Shown here piece by piece: positions 32,450-41,364 of a stretch of DNA of 64,000 bases. Both the position numbers and the translations under genes were made by a program. Position 1 is the first letter of the stretch; each line of letters opens with the position of its first letter. The notes beneath the pieces are model-generated. The model had not been told where the DNA came from, did not search any database, and was given only the letters and a program-made list of their open reading frames with translations. The stretch spans positions 210,577 to 274,576 of the forward strand of contig NZ_FOMJ01000001.1 in NCBI RefSeq assembly GCF_900112605.1. Direction: 5' to 3'. This stretch comes from Thiohalospira halophila DSM 15071. Lineage in GTDB: Bacteria > Pseudomonadota > Gammaproteobacteria > Thiohalospirales > Thiohalospiraceae.

Positions 32450-33828
32450 ATATCTATCAGCACGTTGAAATCGCCGCACGAGAGCTGGACAGCAAGTTGT
32501 TACTGGCGGTTATTGCCGCCTCGAGGGACCATGATGTACTAGTCTCCGAGATGAGCGCGATTATGAAAGGGGTTCAGAGCGGATCCCTGCCGCCGGGTGT
32601 GTTCCACACCAAGTCCTTGACGCCCAAGAATAAGAAGATCACTCGTCATCAAATCCTCGTAGATAATGGATTCCCGATCACGAGCATTGATGAAGAGGGT
32701 GGCCTTATCGATCACGGATACGACAAATTCGCTGAAGTTCGGTATTCGGAAGAGACCATAGCCCAGGCTTCGGCGGTCTTCGGGTGGGGAGCGGAGGATA
32801 CGGAAACGCTTGAGCGTGTCTACCCGAACTATTCGTCGAGGATGCACCAGACGGGCTCACCGCGAGCTGATCTGTGGAGGCCTTGTTTTAATCAGTACTG
32901 GGGTGCTCCAGGAGCGATGCCGGAGAAACCATACCTTCTGGTTTCGTCCAATATGGGCACAGCTAATAACATGCGCCCTTTTCATGAAAGCATTCGACTG
33001 GAAAGGCGTGCGGGATATTATCAGCGTGACCCGGAGATGTTCTTGAGGCGATTTGGTCTTATTGCGGAAGATTACCGTATGACGCTGGCCTTCATTGAGG
33101 CAGTTCGTCATTTGGCCGAATCCAATGACGAATATGACATTGTATTGCGGCCTCACCCGGTTGAAAGCATCGAGGCGTGGAAGGTCTATCTCGAAGGGAT
33201 TCCCAACGTGCATGTCATCAGGGAAGGCTCGATTACCGCATGGGTCAACAACGCCTTCGCCGTAATGCACAACGGCTGCACTACTGCGCTTGAAGCGACC
33301 GTTTTCGGAAAGCCTGTGGTGACGTATCTGCCCTTTGAGCAGGAGTATGCCCGGGAGCTTCCGAATGAACTGGGCGTGCGTGTCGAATCGCTAGAGGCGT
33401 TGTCGGATACGGTCAATGGACTTTTTCATGCCTCCCAGTCTGGTGTAGGCAGTGAAAAGGAGGAGGCGCTGCCCGTTTCGGTAGCCAAAAAGGTTCATCT
33501 GGATGACGCGGAACTGGCCGCCGAAAAAATCGTCAAGGTGTGGGAAAGCCTCGACAATGGTGAGTTATCTAGTCCGTGCAACTGGACGAAGTTTCATGCG
33601 CATCTGAAACTGGCCAAGCTAAGGAGTGTGGTCGGCACGGCACTCCGGAATGCTCTTCCAGGCAGGTTCGGGCCGGCCAAGGAGAACTACAAGTTCCCAC
33701 CCATGGATGCCGCTGATATCCGTGGGCGTATCAGCCGCCTCCAGCGTGTCCTTGGTCTTGATGAGGAGCTGGAGTGCAAGCTTCTTTCCGAGCGGACTGT
33801 TCTGATCCGACCCCGACGCCTGCTATAA
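32446..33828 (+). CDS. Surface carbohydrate biosynthesis protein (GT-B-like)
   Basis: A 460-residue soluble protein with the pattern of the 'surface carbohydrate biosynthesis protein' family, distantly related to CDP-glycerol glycerophosphotransferases and Kdo transferases: KPYLLVSSNMGTANNMRPFH, then DIVLRPHPVESIEAWKVYLE (R-P-H-P), VHVIREGSITAWVNNAFAVM and HNGCTTALEATVFGKPVVTY, the typical GT-B C-terminal nucleotide site. It likely transfers a sugar or polyol phosphate. ATG at 32446 overlaps the upstream stop. The 250 bases after it are GC-rich again and contain a fragmentary, unidentified coding stretch (33790-34026). Confidence 0.75.
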   Translation: MNIYQHVEIAARELDSKLLLAVIAASRDHDVLVSEMSAIMKGVQSGSLPPGVFHTKSLTPKNKKITRHQILVDNGFPITSIDEEGGLIDHGYDKFAEVRYSEETIAQASAVFGWGAEDTETLERVYPNYSSRMHQTGSPRADLWRPCFNQYWGAPGAMPEKPYLLVSSNMGTANNMRPFHESIRLERRAGYYQRDPEMFLRRFGLIAEDYRMTLAFIEAVRHLAESNDEYDIVLRPHPVESIEAWKVYLEGIPNVHVIREGSITAWVNNAFAVMHNGCTTALEATVFGKPVVTYLPFEQEYARELPNELGVRVESLEALSDTVNGLFHASQSGVGSEKEEALPVSVAKKVHLDDAELAAEKIVKVWESLDNGELSSPCNWTKFHAHLKLAKLRSVVGTALRNALPGRFGPAKENYKFPPMDAADIRGRISRLQRVLGLDEELECKLLSERTVLIRPRRLL

Positions 33829-34076
33829 CGCCGCCCTGGTCGCCGCCTACCGTCACTGGCGGAGGCTGGCCCCCGGACCTGCCGTGGGAGGCCCCCCCGC
33901 TGTTCGGGGTGATGCCGGACTGGAACCGGCCGAGTTCATCGGTACCGCCTCGGGGGCGCTGGCCGGGCGACTGCTCAATTTCTATCTTAACTGGCCCCGA
34001 GCGCGTCCGAGCATGCAGTTCCCCTGACGGGAAGCAAAAATAACAGGAATAGGAAAGTCGATCACGGGACGTGCTA

Positions 34077-34856
34077 ATGATTATTAGTCATAAAAACCAT
34101 TACATTTTTATTCACTGCCGAAAAACAGCAGGTAGTTCGATATCATTGATGTTGTCAGAAACACTCGGGCCTTGGGATGTGCAGCTCAGTGCAGTTTCTG
34201 AGACACTGCAAGCAGGAGGCACGATACCAGTCAGGATGTGGGCAGAAGCCATTGGCAGATCCGGAAGCTCGCTACTATTCCACTTGATGCGCGGAAAGGG
34301 CAAGAAAAAAGCAACTGATGCTTTGGCGGCAGGAGTTAAACGGGCGTATCAGCAGCGACTTGGGAGAAAGCCGCAGCACGCGGATGCCGAGAAGATAAAA
34401 CTCGCATTCCCGCGCGAGTGGGATTCCTACTCCAAATTCTGTGTTGTCAGGAATCCGTTTTCACTAGCTGTATCAGACTATATATGGCGCACGCGGAACC
34501 TTTCGATGAGACCAAGTTTTCCTGAGTATATAAAAGCGCTTGCGGCAGGAGATGATCTTGGCGGAGTCGTTCCAGTTGGTTTCTACAACAATTGGCGTCA
34601 GTATACGATTGACAACCGTATTGTGGTTGACCATGTGATTAAGTTTGAGAATCTGTCGCATGATCTCGGCAAGGTTCTGTCCACCTTGGGTGTACCCTTT
34701 TCTGGCCAACTTCCGCGGGTGAAAGATGTAAAGTCGAAAAACCGAGAGAACCCGCCCCTCACTAGTTATCGTGACTACTATACCAGAGAAGCTGTCGAGA
34801 TCGTTTCCAATCTCTACCGTTATGAAATTGACGCGTTTGGGTACACCTTCGCATGA
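34077..34856 (+). CDS. Sulfotransferase family 2 protein
   Basis: A 259-residue PAPS-dependent sulfotransferase: KNHYIFIHCRKTAGSSISLM near the N-terminus is the 5'-phosphosulfate loop (HCRKTAGSS), and FCVVRNPFSLAVSDYIWRTR near residue 120 is the 3'-phosphate motif (R-N-P-x-x-x-x-x-S). It would transfer sulfate to a sugar hydroxyl of the glycan. AT-rich codon use. ATG at 34077 is preferred to GTG at 34071. Its TGA overlaps the next sulfotransferase start. Confidence 0.85.
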   Translation: MIISHKNHYIFIHCRKTAGSSISLMLSETLGPWDVQLSAVSETLQAGGTIPVRMWAEAIGRSGSSLLFHLMRGKGKKKATDALAAGVKRAYQQRLGRKPQHADAEKIKLAFPREWDSYSKFCVVRNPFSLAVSDYIWRTRNLSMRPSFPEYIKALAAGDDLGGVVPVGFYNNWRQYTIDNRIVVDHVIKFENLSHDLGKVLSTLGVPFSGQLPRVKDVKSKNRENPPLTSYRDYYTREAVEIVSNLYRYEIDAFGYTFA

Positions 34857-35752
34857 GGGAAAATATGCAGGCTACACCGATTTTGCTTATTGGTGCACAG
34901 AAATCCGGAAGCAGTTATCTGTTCCGTCTGATCGCGCAGGAGCCGTGCATTGCCCGAGCGCCGCTGAAGGAGCCGAAAATCCTGTCCAAGCCCATGCACG
35001 ACGGCAGTGACTTCCTGTCGCATTTCAGCATCAGTCCCGATGATCGCTTCGCTCTCGATGGCTCTACTTCTTACTTACACGTGGCCGGGACCGCCGAACG
35101 GGCAGCAGCGCAATTAGGTACCGATATTCCGGTTCTTGTTGTTCTCCGAGACCCTGCTGAACGGGCAATTTCGGGCTATCTCCACGAAGTTAAGCACGGT
35201 CGGGAATTACGCGCGCCGGATGAGGTTTTCGATCTGCCGCTTGATCCGGCAGCTGCGATTGCCGCCGAGGACGAAGGGATAGAAGCTGCGTGGCGGCGTG
35301 GCTTGGTTCAGCCGCATAACACGGCAAGCGAGCGTTATCGCGATCCGGTCTTTGGGTTCCGCTACGTGGCGAATTCATGGTATCGGCACCAACTCGCCCC
35401 CTGGCTGGCTGCGTTTGACGACCTGCGACTTGTCGATTTTGAGGAGCTGCGTTCCGATCCGGGTGGCATTACAGCACAGGTGCGTGCTTGGCTGGGTCTG
35501 CCCGCTGCAGCAACCCTCAGCATCATTCAGGGCACTAACCCGACAGAGCTACACCCCTGGGTGGCCCTGCGCGAGAACCGGGCGCTTGCCCATGACCATA
35601 TCCGCCCCGGTCTGCTGGACGTATGGCGACGGCAGCGGGCGCTCTTTCGCAGTCTCAAGGCCGAGAAACCGAGGCTCCAAGCAGAGCTTGCCGAAGCGCT
35701 GCGCCGGGAATTCGATATTCTGAAACAGGAGGAGTTCGCTAGATGGCTCTGA
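34853..35752 (+). CDS. Sulfotransferase (type 1-like)
   Basis: A 299-residue sulfotransferase: ILLIGAQKSGSSYLFRLIAQ (near residues 10-29) has the P-loop-like G-A-Q-K-S-G-S-S, and VLVVLRDPAERAISGYLHEV (near 96-115) the R-D-P-x-x-R-x-x-S motif. This is the NodH/heparan-type pattern of carbohydrate sulfotransferases. ATG at 34853 overlaps the stop of the previous sulfotransferase; ATG at 34865 is a possible alternative. The GC content is higher than in its neighbours, suggesting a different origin. Confidence 0.87.
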   Translation: MRENMQATPILLIGAQKSGSSYLFRLIAQEPCIARAPLKEPKILSKPMHDGSDFLSHFSISPDDRFALDGSTSYLHVAGTAERAAAQLGTDIPVLVVLRDPAERAISGYLHEVKHGRELRAPDEVFDLPLDPAAAIAAEDEGIEAAWRRGLVQPHNTASERYRDPVFGFRYVANSWYRHQLAPWLAAFDDLRLVDFEELRSDPGGITAQVRAWLGLPAAATLSIIQGTNPTELHPWVALRENRALAHDHIRPGLLDVWRRQRALFRSLKAEKPRLQAELAEALRREFDILKQEEFARWL

Positions 35753-35804
35753 CACAGTTTAGATTTTACTGTAATGCTTTGTTTTTTGTGATTTAGGGGT
35801 AATT

Positions 35805-36635
35805 ATGGAAAAGCCGGTTTTGGTTCTGATAAGAGGGTTGGGCCATAGTGGAACGACCATTCTAGATATGGCGCTAAGTTCACACCCGAAAATTGCGGGC
35901 GTTGGTGAAGGATTCAGAGTTCTGTGCGGTGGAGATGGCGGACCACAGCGCGCCCGTTCTAAAACGCGACGTCATGAACAAGAGTGTTCATGTGGAGATA
36001 ATGCCGCAACATGTGAGCTCTGGGGTGAGTTGATGAACTGGCTTGAAGCCAATGATTCTTTGCCTTTTCCGGATAAGCTCAACAAACTTGTTGACCAGTT
36101 CGGTTTTGTGAATAGTGACAAAGAATTTCTTGTGGATTCTTCGCAGTCAAATGTTGATGGAATCAATGAGCTGACACCTGACTTCGAAGTACGCGCGATA
36201 TTTCTCGTCAGGGATTTTCGTTCCTGGGTCTTCTCAAGAATTAGCAAGACTGGAGACGGTGTTCTTCGTTGTATGTGGAATTGGTATCGCGGCAATAAGA
36301 AGATTGAGAAGAAATTGGTTGATAGCGGTGTAAGCTTTATGTTGGTTGGGTACGAAGAGTTTGCGCTGTACCCAGAGAAAGTCCTTAAGAAGGTATGTGA
36401 TCATTTGGGTGTTGGCTTTGATGAGAAAATGCTATGCCCCGCAAAGCATAATGAAAGCCATGCTTTGGTTGGTAATCGTGTGAGGCTGAGGGCGGGGGAG
36501 TTGGAAAGGGTTAAGTATGATGGTAGTTGGCTTGCCAGTTCCTCCGTCTTTGATTCGGTTCCTTTTATTAATTTCTTCCTAAAAAAACTGAACACCCGTT
36601 GGGTGTATTCTAACGATGTTCTGGTGCGGCGATAG
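35805..36635 (+). CDS. Sulfotransferase, third in the block
   Basis: A 276-residue protein: PVLVLIRGLGHSGTTILDMA (residues 4-23) is the phosphosulfate loop (G-L-G-H-S-G-T-T), and VRAIFLVRDFRSWVFSRISK (near 132-151) the second PAPS motif (R-D-x-R-x-x-x-x-S). It also has a Cys cluster (ECSCGDNAATCELW). Low-GC codon use differs strongly from the flanks. ATG at 35805 is preceded by GGGGTAATT. Acceptor unknown; with the two upstream genes it indicates a multiply sulfated glycan. Confidence 0.82.
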   Translation: MEKPVLVLIRGLGHSGTTILDMALSSHPKIAGVGEGFRVLCGGDGGPQRARSKTRRHEQECSCGDNAATCELWGELMNWLEANDSLPFPDKLNKLVDQFGFVNSDKEFLVDSSQSNVDGINELTPDFEVRAIFLVRDFRSWVFSRISKTGDGVLRCMWNWYRGNKKIEKKLVDSGVSFMLVGYEEFALYPEKVLKKVCDHLGVGFDEKMLCPAKHNESHALVGNRVRLRAGELERVKYDGSWLASSSVFDSVPFINFFLKKLNTRWVYSNDVLVRR

Positions 36636-36658
36636 GTATGTTTTGAGAGAGTTCAGGC

Positions 36659-36916
36659 TTGCTTCTCGCATACCTTTCCAGTTTTTGTATTCCCTCGCGC
36701 ACGGCCAACAGCATCCATGTGATGAAGATGTTCCAGGCCCTGGTGCTTTCCGGGCATGAGGTGTTGCTGTTTGCGCCGGACAAGACGTACGGGCGTGAGA
36801 CCGGCAGTACCGTTAAAGGGCAGAAGCTGGTGAAGCGTTTACTGAATGGAGTGTCGAGGCGCAACCGGGAGCGCCTAAGCGAGAGTATAGTACGCGCGTT
36901 TTTCCATGTCTCCTAA
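36659..36916 (+). pseudogene. Glycosyltransferase N-terminal fragment
   Basis: An 85-codon frame reading AYLSSFCIPSRTANSIHVMK then MFQALVLSGHEVLLFAPD, the beginning of a GT4-type glycosyltransferase (N-S-I-H-V-M-K-M-F-x-A-L). After about 45 residues homology is lost and the frame ends where the next complete glycosyltransferase begins (36906). It starts at a TTG without ribosome site. A decayed gene at the boundary of the low-GC block. Confidence 0.65.
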
Positions 36917-38039
36917 GTGGCTTTACATCGCCAGTGGGCCCATCGCTTCGGAGGCGGCCAACGCGGTGCACGTCGCTCATATGTGCGACGCGCTGAAGGG
37001 CCGTGGTCTAGCGGTGACCATTGGCCCGCCCGCTTCGTCGTTGCGATGTGCGTCGGATTCGGCCCTGAGTCTCTATGGGGTGGGGCGCGCGATCCCGATA
37101 TACTCCCTGTGGAGGCCGAAGATCCGAGGCGGCGGTCTGGTCTACCGTCTGGTGCTGCGCTGGCTTTTGCATATCGTTGCAGCGGACATCGTATATGGGC
37201 GTTCGCTGCAGGGGTGTTGCATTGCTGCGGAAACCGGAAGGCCGACGGTCTTTGAGATCCACAAGCCGGAGTGGGAAATCAACGAGCGCAATTACCGGGA
37301 GTTCCAGCGGCTTGTCGCGGGCGAGGGGTTTCGCGCCATCGTCTGTATTTCCGCTGCCCTGGAGGCCCACCTCCTGGCGGTCTTCCCGGAGCTGAAGGGG
37401 TGGACCATCGTGGCCCATGACGCGGCGCCGACCTTGGAGCGGCCGGAGGCCCCCGGCCAGGTGGAAGCGTTCGTTGTCGGCTACTTCGGCAGCCTCCACC
37501 CGGGGAAGGGGATCGAGACCCTGCTGGACGTCGCGCCTCGGTGCCCCTGGGCGAGCTTCCGCATCGTGGGTGGTGACGCCACCTCTATTCAGCGCTGGCG
37601 GGAAAGCCGCGACGTTCCGGCCAATGTCCACTTCCTCGGACATCGAGCCCACCACGACCTGCCGGCAATGATGGCCGAATGCCATGTACTGGTGGCCCCC
37701 TATCTGGAGAAGGTTTCGGTGCAAGGCGGCGGCGGGGATGTGGCGCGCTGGATGTCGCCGCTCAAGCTGTTCGAATACATGGCCATGGCGCGGCCTATCG
37801 TCTCGGCGGATCTGCCGGTGCTGCGCGAGGTGCTGCGCGAGGACGAGAACGCGCTGCTTGCCGCGCCGGGGGATGCGGCGGATTGGGCCCGGGCGCTGGA
37901 ACGGCTTCGGGATGATCCGGAGCTGGCGCGGCATCTGGGAGAGCAGGCCCGCGCGGACTATGAGCGGCACCACACCTGGGATGCCCGCGCCGGCCACATC
38001 CTCGCCGAGCTGCGGCGCCTTGAGGTGATCGACCCGTGA
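36906..38039 (+). CDS. Glycosyltransferase family 4
   Basis: A 377-residue GT-B enzyme. N-terminal IASEAANAVHVAHMCDALKG is the acceptor-domain loop; VGYFGSLHPGKGIETLLDVA (near residues 194-213) begins the donor domain, with FRIVGGD, NVHFLGHRAHHDLPAMMAEC and SPLKLFEYMAMARPIVSADL near the C-terminus (the E-x7-E-like nucleotide-sugar site). Cytoplasmic, probably adding a sugar to the lipid-linked repeat unit; donor unknown. The stop overlaps the GTG of the next glycosyltransferase. Confidence 0.87.
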   Translation: MSPKWLYIASGPIASEAANAVHVAHMCDALKGRGLAVTIGPPASSLRCASDSALSLYGVGRAIPIYSLWRPKIRGGGLVYRLVLRWLLHIVAADIVYGRSLQGCCIAAETGRPTVFEIHKPEWEINERNYREFQRLVAGEGFRAIVCISAALEAHLLAVFPELKGWTIVAHDAAPTLERPEAPGQVEAFVVGYFGSLHPGKGIETLLDVAPRCPWASFRIVGGDATSIQRWRESRDVPANVHFLGHRAHHDLPAMMAECHVLVAPYLEKVSVQGGGGDVARWMSPLKLFEYMAMARPIVSADLPVLREVLREDENALLAAPGDAADWARALERLRDDPELARHLGEQARADYERHHTWDARAGHILAELRRLEVIDP

Positions 38040-39151
38040 AGATCTTTTTCTACATCCACTCCCTCACCGGCGGCGGCGCCGAGCGCGTCACCGCCTCCCT
38101 GGTGCGCCACCTGGCCGATCAGGGCCACGAGGTCGGCGTGATCACCATGACCTCGGAGGAGCGCGACTTCTACCCGCTCGATCCCCGGGTGCGTCGCGTT
38201 ACCCTTGATCTCGCGGGGGTCAATCGGGGGCTCGGCAAGCTTACCGCCAACTACCGCCGCTGGCGGGCGCTGCGCCGCGCTCTGAAGGCGGAGCAGCCCG
38301 ATGTGGTGGTGGCGATGATGAACACCTCCATTGTACTCGCCATTCTCGCGGCGATCGGTCTGCCTGTACGGGTCTACGGGTCTGAGCGCAACTACCCTGG
38401 TCGCCAACGCATTGGCAGCGCTTGGGCGCTGCTGCGTCGGCTCGTCTATCGGTTTGCCGCCGGCCATGTCGCCCAGACCCGCGAGGCGGCCGCTTGGTTG
38501 GTGCGTCATGCCGGGGCCCGTAATGTACACGTGATCCCAAATCCGGTGGTCTGGCCAATCGCCAGCTTCCCCCCCGAGGTGGCTCCGGAGAGCGTGATTT
38601 CGCCGGAACGCAAGGTCATCCTGGCCGTGGGCAGCAAGCCGGTGCAAAAGGGCTTCGATCTGCTTGTGCGCGCCCTCGCCGGTCTTGCAGCGGATCGACC
38701 AGAGTGGGATCTGGTGATCCTCGGCGTCGACCCGGAATCGGATGCAGTCTGCGGTGGCGATGCATCGATCCAGCGGTTGGCCGAAGGGGAGGGAGTTGCG
38801 GGGCGGTTCCACCTTCCGGGCCGGGTCGGTAACGTCGCCGATTGGTATAAGCGGGCGAATATCTTCGTGCTCAGTTCACGCTATGAGGGCTTCCCCAATG
38901 TGTTGCTGGAGGCGATGGCGTCAGGCTGCCCGAGTATCGCATTTGATTGTGATACTGGGCCGCGGGATGTGATCGAGGATGGCGCGAACGGCCTTTTGGT
39001 CCCAGCAGAGGATTTTGAGGGGCTGCGGGCTGCGATGGCGTGCTTGACGGCGGACGAAGGTTTGCGCCAGAGGTTTGGTGAACAGGCTGTCGCGGTACGG
39101 GAAAAGTTTGCAGAGAAGAAAGTGATGGCACTATGGCAAGATCTTTTTTGA
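38036..39151 (+). CDS. Glycosyltransferase family 4
   Basis: A 371-residue GT4: IHSLTGGGAERVTASLVRHL (residues 7-26) is the G-G-G-A-E-R motif, ILAVGSKPVQKGFDLLVRAL (near 201-220) the donor-domain start and VLSSRYEGFPNVLLEAMASG (near 280-299) the E-G-F-x-N-x-x-x-E-A-M site. GTG at 38036 overlaps the previous stop. High GC returns here. It resembles GalNAc-alpha-1,4-GalNAc transferases such as PglH-type enzymes in motif style, but the specificity cannot be read. Confidence 0.88.
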   Translation: MKIFFYIHSLTGGGAERVTASLVRHLADQGHEVGVITMTSEERDFYPLDPRVRRVTLDLAGVNRGLGKLTANYRRWRALRRALKAEQPDVVVAMMNTSIVLAILAAIGLPVRVYGSERNYPGRQRIGSAWALLRRLVYRFAAGHVAQTREAAAWLVRHAGARNVHVIPNPVVWPIASFPPEVAPESVISPERKVILAVGSKPVQKGFDLLVRALAGLAADRPEWDLVILGVDPESDAVCGGDASIQRLAEGEGVAGRFHLPGRVGNVADWYKRANIFVLSSRYEGFPNVLLEAMASGCPSIAFDCDTGPRDVIEDGANGLLVPAEDFEGLRAAMACLTADEGLRQRFGEQAVAVREKFAEKKVMALWQDLF

Positions 39152-39343
39152 AAAAATAGAGAAACAAACAACATCCAGAAAAGCAAGGGACTATTGGAGT
39201 GCGGTCATCCAGGTGCATTTCGGTTGCGCTCGGCACTCGTGTTTTGTGGAAACATTAGTGTTCCTCGTGACTTTGTTATAAAACAAATTTAATTATCATT
39301 TAATTGTTTTCGAAGCGATGTGTTTGGGGTGAGGGGAGAGCCT

Positions 39344-40072
39344 ATGAATTCCGGTGAAACGTTGTTTGAAGTCGCAGCCTGTCTTGGTCAAGTAGTTGAG
39401 CGATCTAGCAAGATACTTGACTTCGGGTGTGGTAACGGGAGCCGTGTAAAGGCATTGCGAACACGTGGGTATGATGCCCTTGGCGTTGACATCAAGTTCA
39501 AAGACGGGCCGCACACCAATGAACTCCAAAAGCAAGGCTATATAAAGTGTATCGAGGAAGACCCCTATCGATTGCCATTTCCTGACGCCTATTTTGACTT
39601 CGTTTTTAGTGAGCAGGTGTTCGAGCACCTCAAAAATCCTGATGAAGTAGTGGCGGAATTGGCTAGAGTGATGAAACCAGGTGGGCTGGGTCTACACCGG
39701 TTCCCAGCTCGCTTGCGACCGTTGGAAAGTCACGTGCAGGTGCCTTTGTCATCTGTCTTCCGTCCCTCATGGTGGATGCTTTTTTGGACTTGGGCGGGGT
39801 TCCGTAAATCGTCACAAAAGTTCCAGCCTGTTCATGAAGTGGCGTTAAAGAATCGGGGGTATTTAGACGGGAACACTAACTACCTCTCAGGGCGAGAAAT
39901 TTCTTCTCTTTTCGTTCGTCGATTCAGTGCATTCGGTTATGCAGGGAAGTGCTGGTTGAACAGTTCTCCGAACAAAAGGGGCAGGAGCTTGGGGCGGGTT
40001 TCCAATAAGCTTCCTTTCCTGGCTTGGGTCTACCAGACTTTCTGGACAAGGGTTGTATACCATTTCAAGTAA
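39344..40072 (+). CDS. Class I SAM-dependent methyltransferase
   Basis: A 242-residue protein: ILDFGCGNGSRVKALRTRGY (motif I, near residues 26-45), then ALGVDIKF (acidic residue of motif II), LPFPDAYFDFVFSEQVFEHL and ARVMKPGGL (motif III). The C-terminal half is longer than the bare domain and may bind the sugar. It probably O-methylates a glycan sugar. GAGGGGAGAG before ATG 39344 decides the start over GTG 39320. AT-rich segment; the 190 bases before hold no gene. Confidence 0.83.
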   Translation: MNSGETLFEVAACLGQVVERSSKILDFGCGNGSRVKALRTRGYDALGVDIKFKDGPHTNELQKQGYIKCIEEDPYRLPFPDAYFDFVFSEQVFEHLKNPDEVVAELARVMKPGGLGLHRFPARLRPLESHVQVPLSSVFRPSWWMLFWTWAGFRKSSQKFQPVHEVALKNRGYLDGNTNYLSGREISSLFVRRFSAFGYAGKCWLNSSPNKRGRSLGRVSNKLPFLAWVYQTFWTRVVYHFK

Positions 40073-40224
40073 CTGTAGTGCCTTGAATGGCTATTGCTCG
40101 TCTAGTTTCAGAGCCAGCAGTAAGCGATGGCAATAGAGAATTCAGGAGGATGTGTTGGCTTTCTTGGTTTATCGGTGTTCCTAGGGCGAGTCGTAGCGCG
40201 GATCAGTTGTGGGGGAGGGGGGTA

Positions 40225-41364
40225 GTGAGAAAAAGAAATAGTCGTTCGGCCTGTTCGGGGAAAGAGGATAAACTAGCATTATATCTCCCCTCCTTGCGTG
40301 GTGGCGGGGCAGAACGCGTGATGGTGACCTTGGCCAACTCCTTCGCGGAGCGTGGCTACGAGGTGGATCTAGTGCTTGCTAGTGCCGAGGGCCCTTACCT
40401 CGATGAGGTGGAGGACGGTGTTCGCGTCGTGGACCTCGGTTGTCCGCGGGTGCGCAGGAGCCTCCCCGGTCTGGTTCGTTACCTTAAGCGCGAGCGGCCT
40501 CGTGCCATGTTGTCGGCCATGGGGCACGCGAATGCCATTGCTCTGGTCGCCCGAATGATTGCAAGAGTTCCTACTAGGTTGATCGTTAGTGAACGCACTC
40601 ATTTCTCGGTTTCACTAGAACAGGCGGGCGGATTCTGGGCGCGGTTGACTGGTCACCTTGGACGCCGGATTTACCGGAGAGCCGATGGCATTATTGCAGT
40701 CTCGGAAGGGGTGTCGGACGACTTGGCAGTTCGCGCCGGGCTACCGCGGGAAAGGATCGAGGTTGTGTTCAATCCCGCTGTTGGTCGGTGGCTTGAGGCA
40801 TTGGCAGCCGAGCCGGCTAATGAATTTTGGTCCTCGACTAACGGAGGGCCTTTAGTCGTGGCTATGGGTCGGTTGACCGAGGCAAAGGATTTTACGACAT
40901 TAATTCGTGCCTTCGCTTTGTTGCGCGAGCAACTGAGTGCGAGGTTGGTCATATTGGGTGAGGGGCCGTTGCGGGGTGAACTGGAGAAGGAGGCGGAAAA
41001 CCTTGGAGTATCTTCGAATGTCTATCTCCCGGGGTTTGTCGATAATCCCTTCCCGGTTATCACTCGCGCAGACCTGTTCGTGCTCTCGTCGGCTTGGGAA
41101 GGTCTGCCCAATGGATTAATCCAGGCAATGGCATGTGGTACGCCGGTGGTGTCGACGGATTGCCCCTCTGGTCCCGACGAGATCCTCGAAGGCGGGCGCT
41201 GGGGTCATCTGGTTCCTGTGGGTGATGAGACAGCGCTTGCCGAGGCGATGGTGGCGACGCTCGATGAATGTACCCCGCCGGATGTTGTGGCGAGGGCCGC
41301 CGAGTTCAGTGTGGATAGGGCGGCCGATGGGTACCTCGCGGTCATGCTCAGCAATAAGGAGTGA
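40225..41364 (+). CDS. Glycosyltransferase family 4
   Basis: A 379-residue GT4: YLPSLRGGGAERVMVTLANS near the N-terminus, VVAMGRLTEAKDFTTLIRAF (donor domain) and VLSSAWEGLPNGLIQAMACG then VVSTDCPSGPDEILEGGRWG at the nucleotide-sugar site. The pattern resembles the GalNAc/Gal transferases of capsule loci. GTG at 40225 is favoured by GGGGGAGGGG just upstream; the frame is open to 40087 but the extra 46 residues are not family-like. Confidence 0.85.
   Translation: MRKRNSRSACSGKEDKLALYLPSLRGGGAERVMVTLANSFAERGYEVDLVLASAEGPYLDEVEDGVRVVDLGCPRVRRSLPGLVRYLKRERPRAMLSAMGHANAIALVARMIARVPTRLIVSERTHFSVSLEQAGGFWARLTGHLGRRIYRRADGIIAVSEGVSDDLAVRAGLPRERIEVVFNPAVGRWLEALAAEPANEFWSSTNGGPLVVAMGRLTEAKDFTTLIRAFALLREQLSARLVILGEGPLRGELEKEAENLGVSSNVYLPGFVDNPFPVITRADLFVLSSAWEGLPNGLIQAMACGTPVVSTDCPSGPDEILEGGRWGHLVPVGDETALAEAMVATLDECTPPDVVARAAEFSVDRAADGYLAVMLSNKE

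Noticed and set aside
33830-34026. GC-rich open stretch after the 32.4 kb gene as a gene of its own
   Set aside because: It has no start and no recognisable family; it may be a remnant, but evidence is too thin for an entry.
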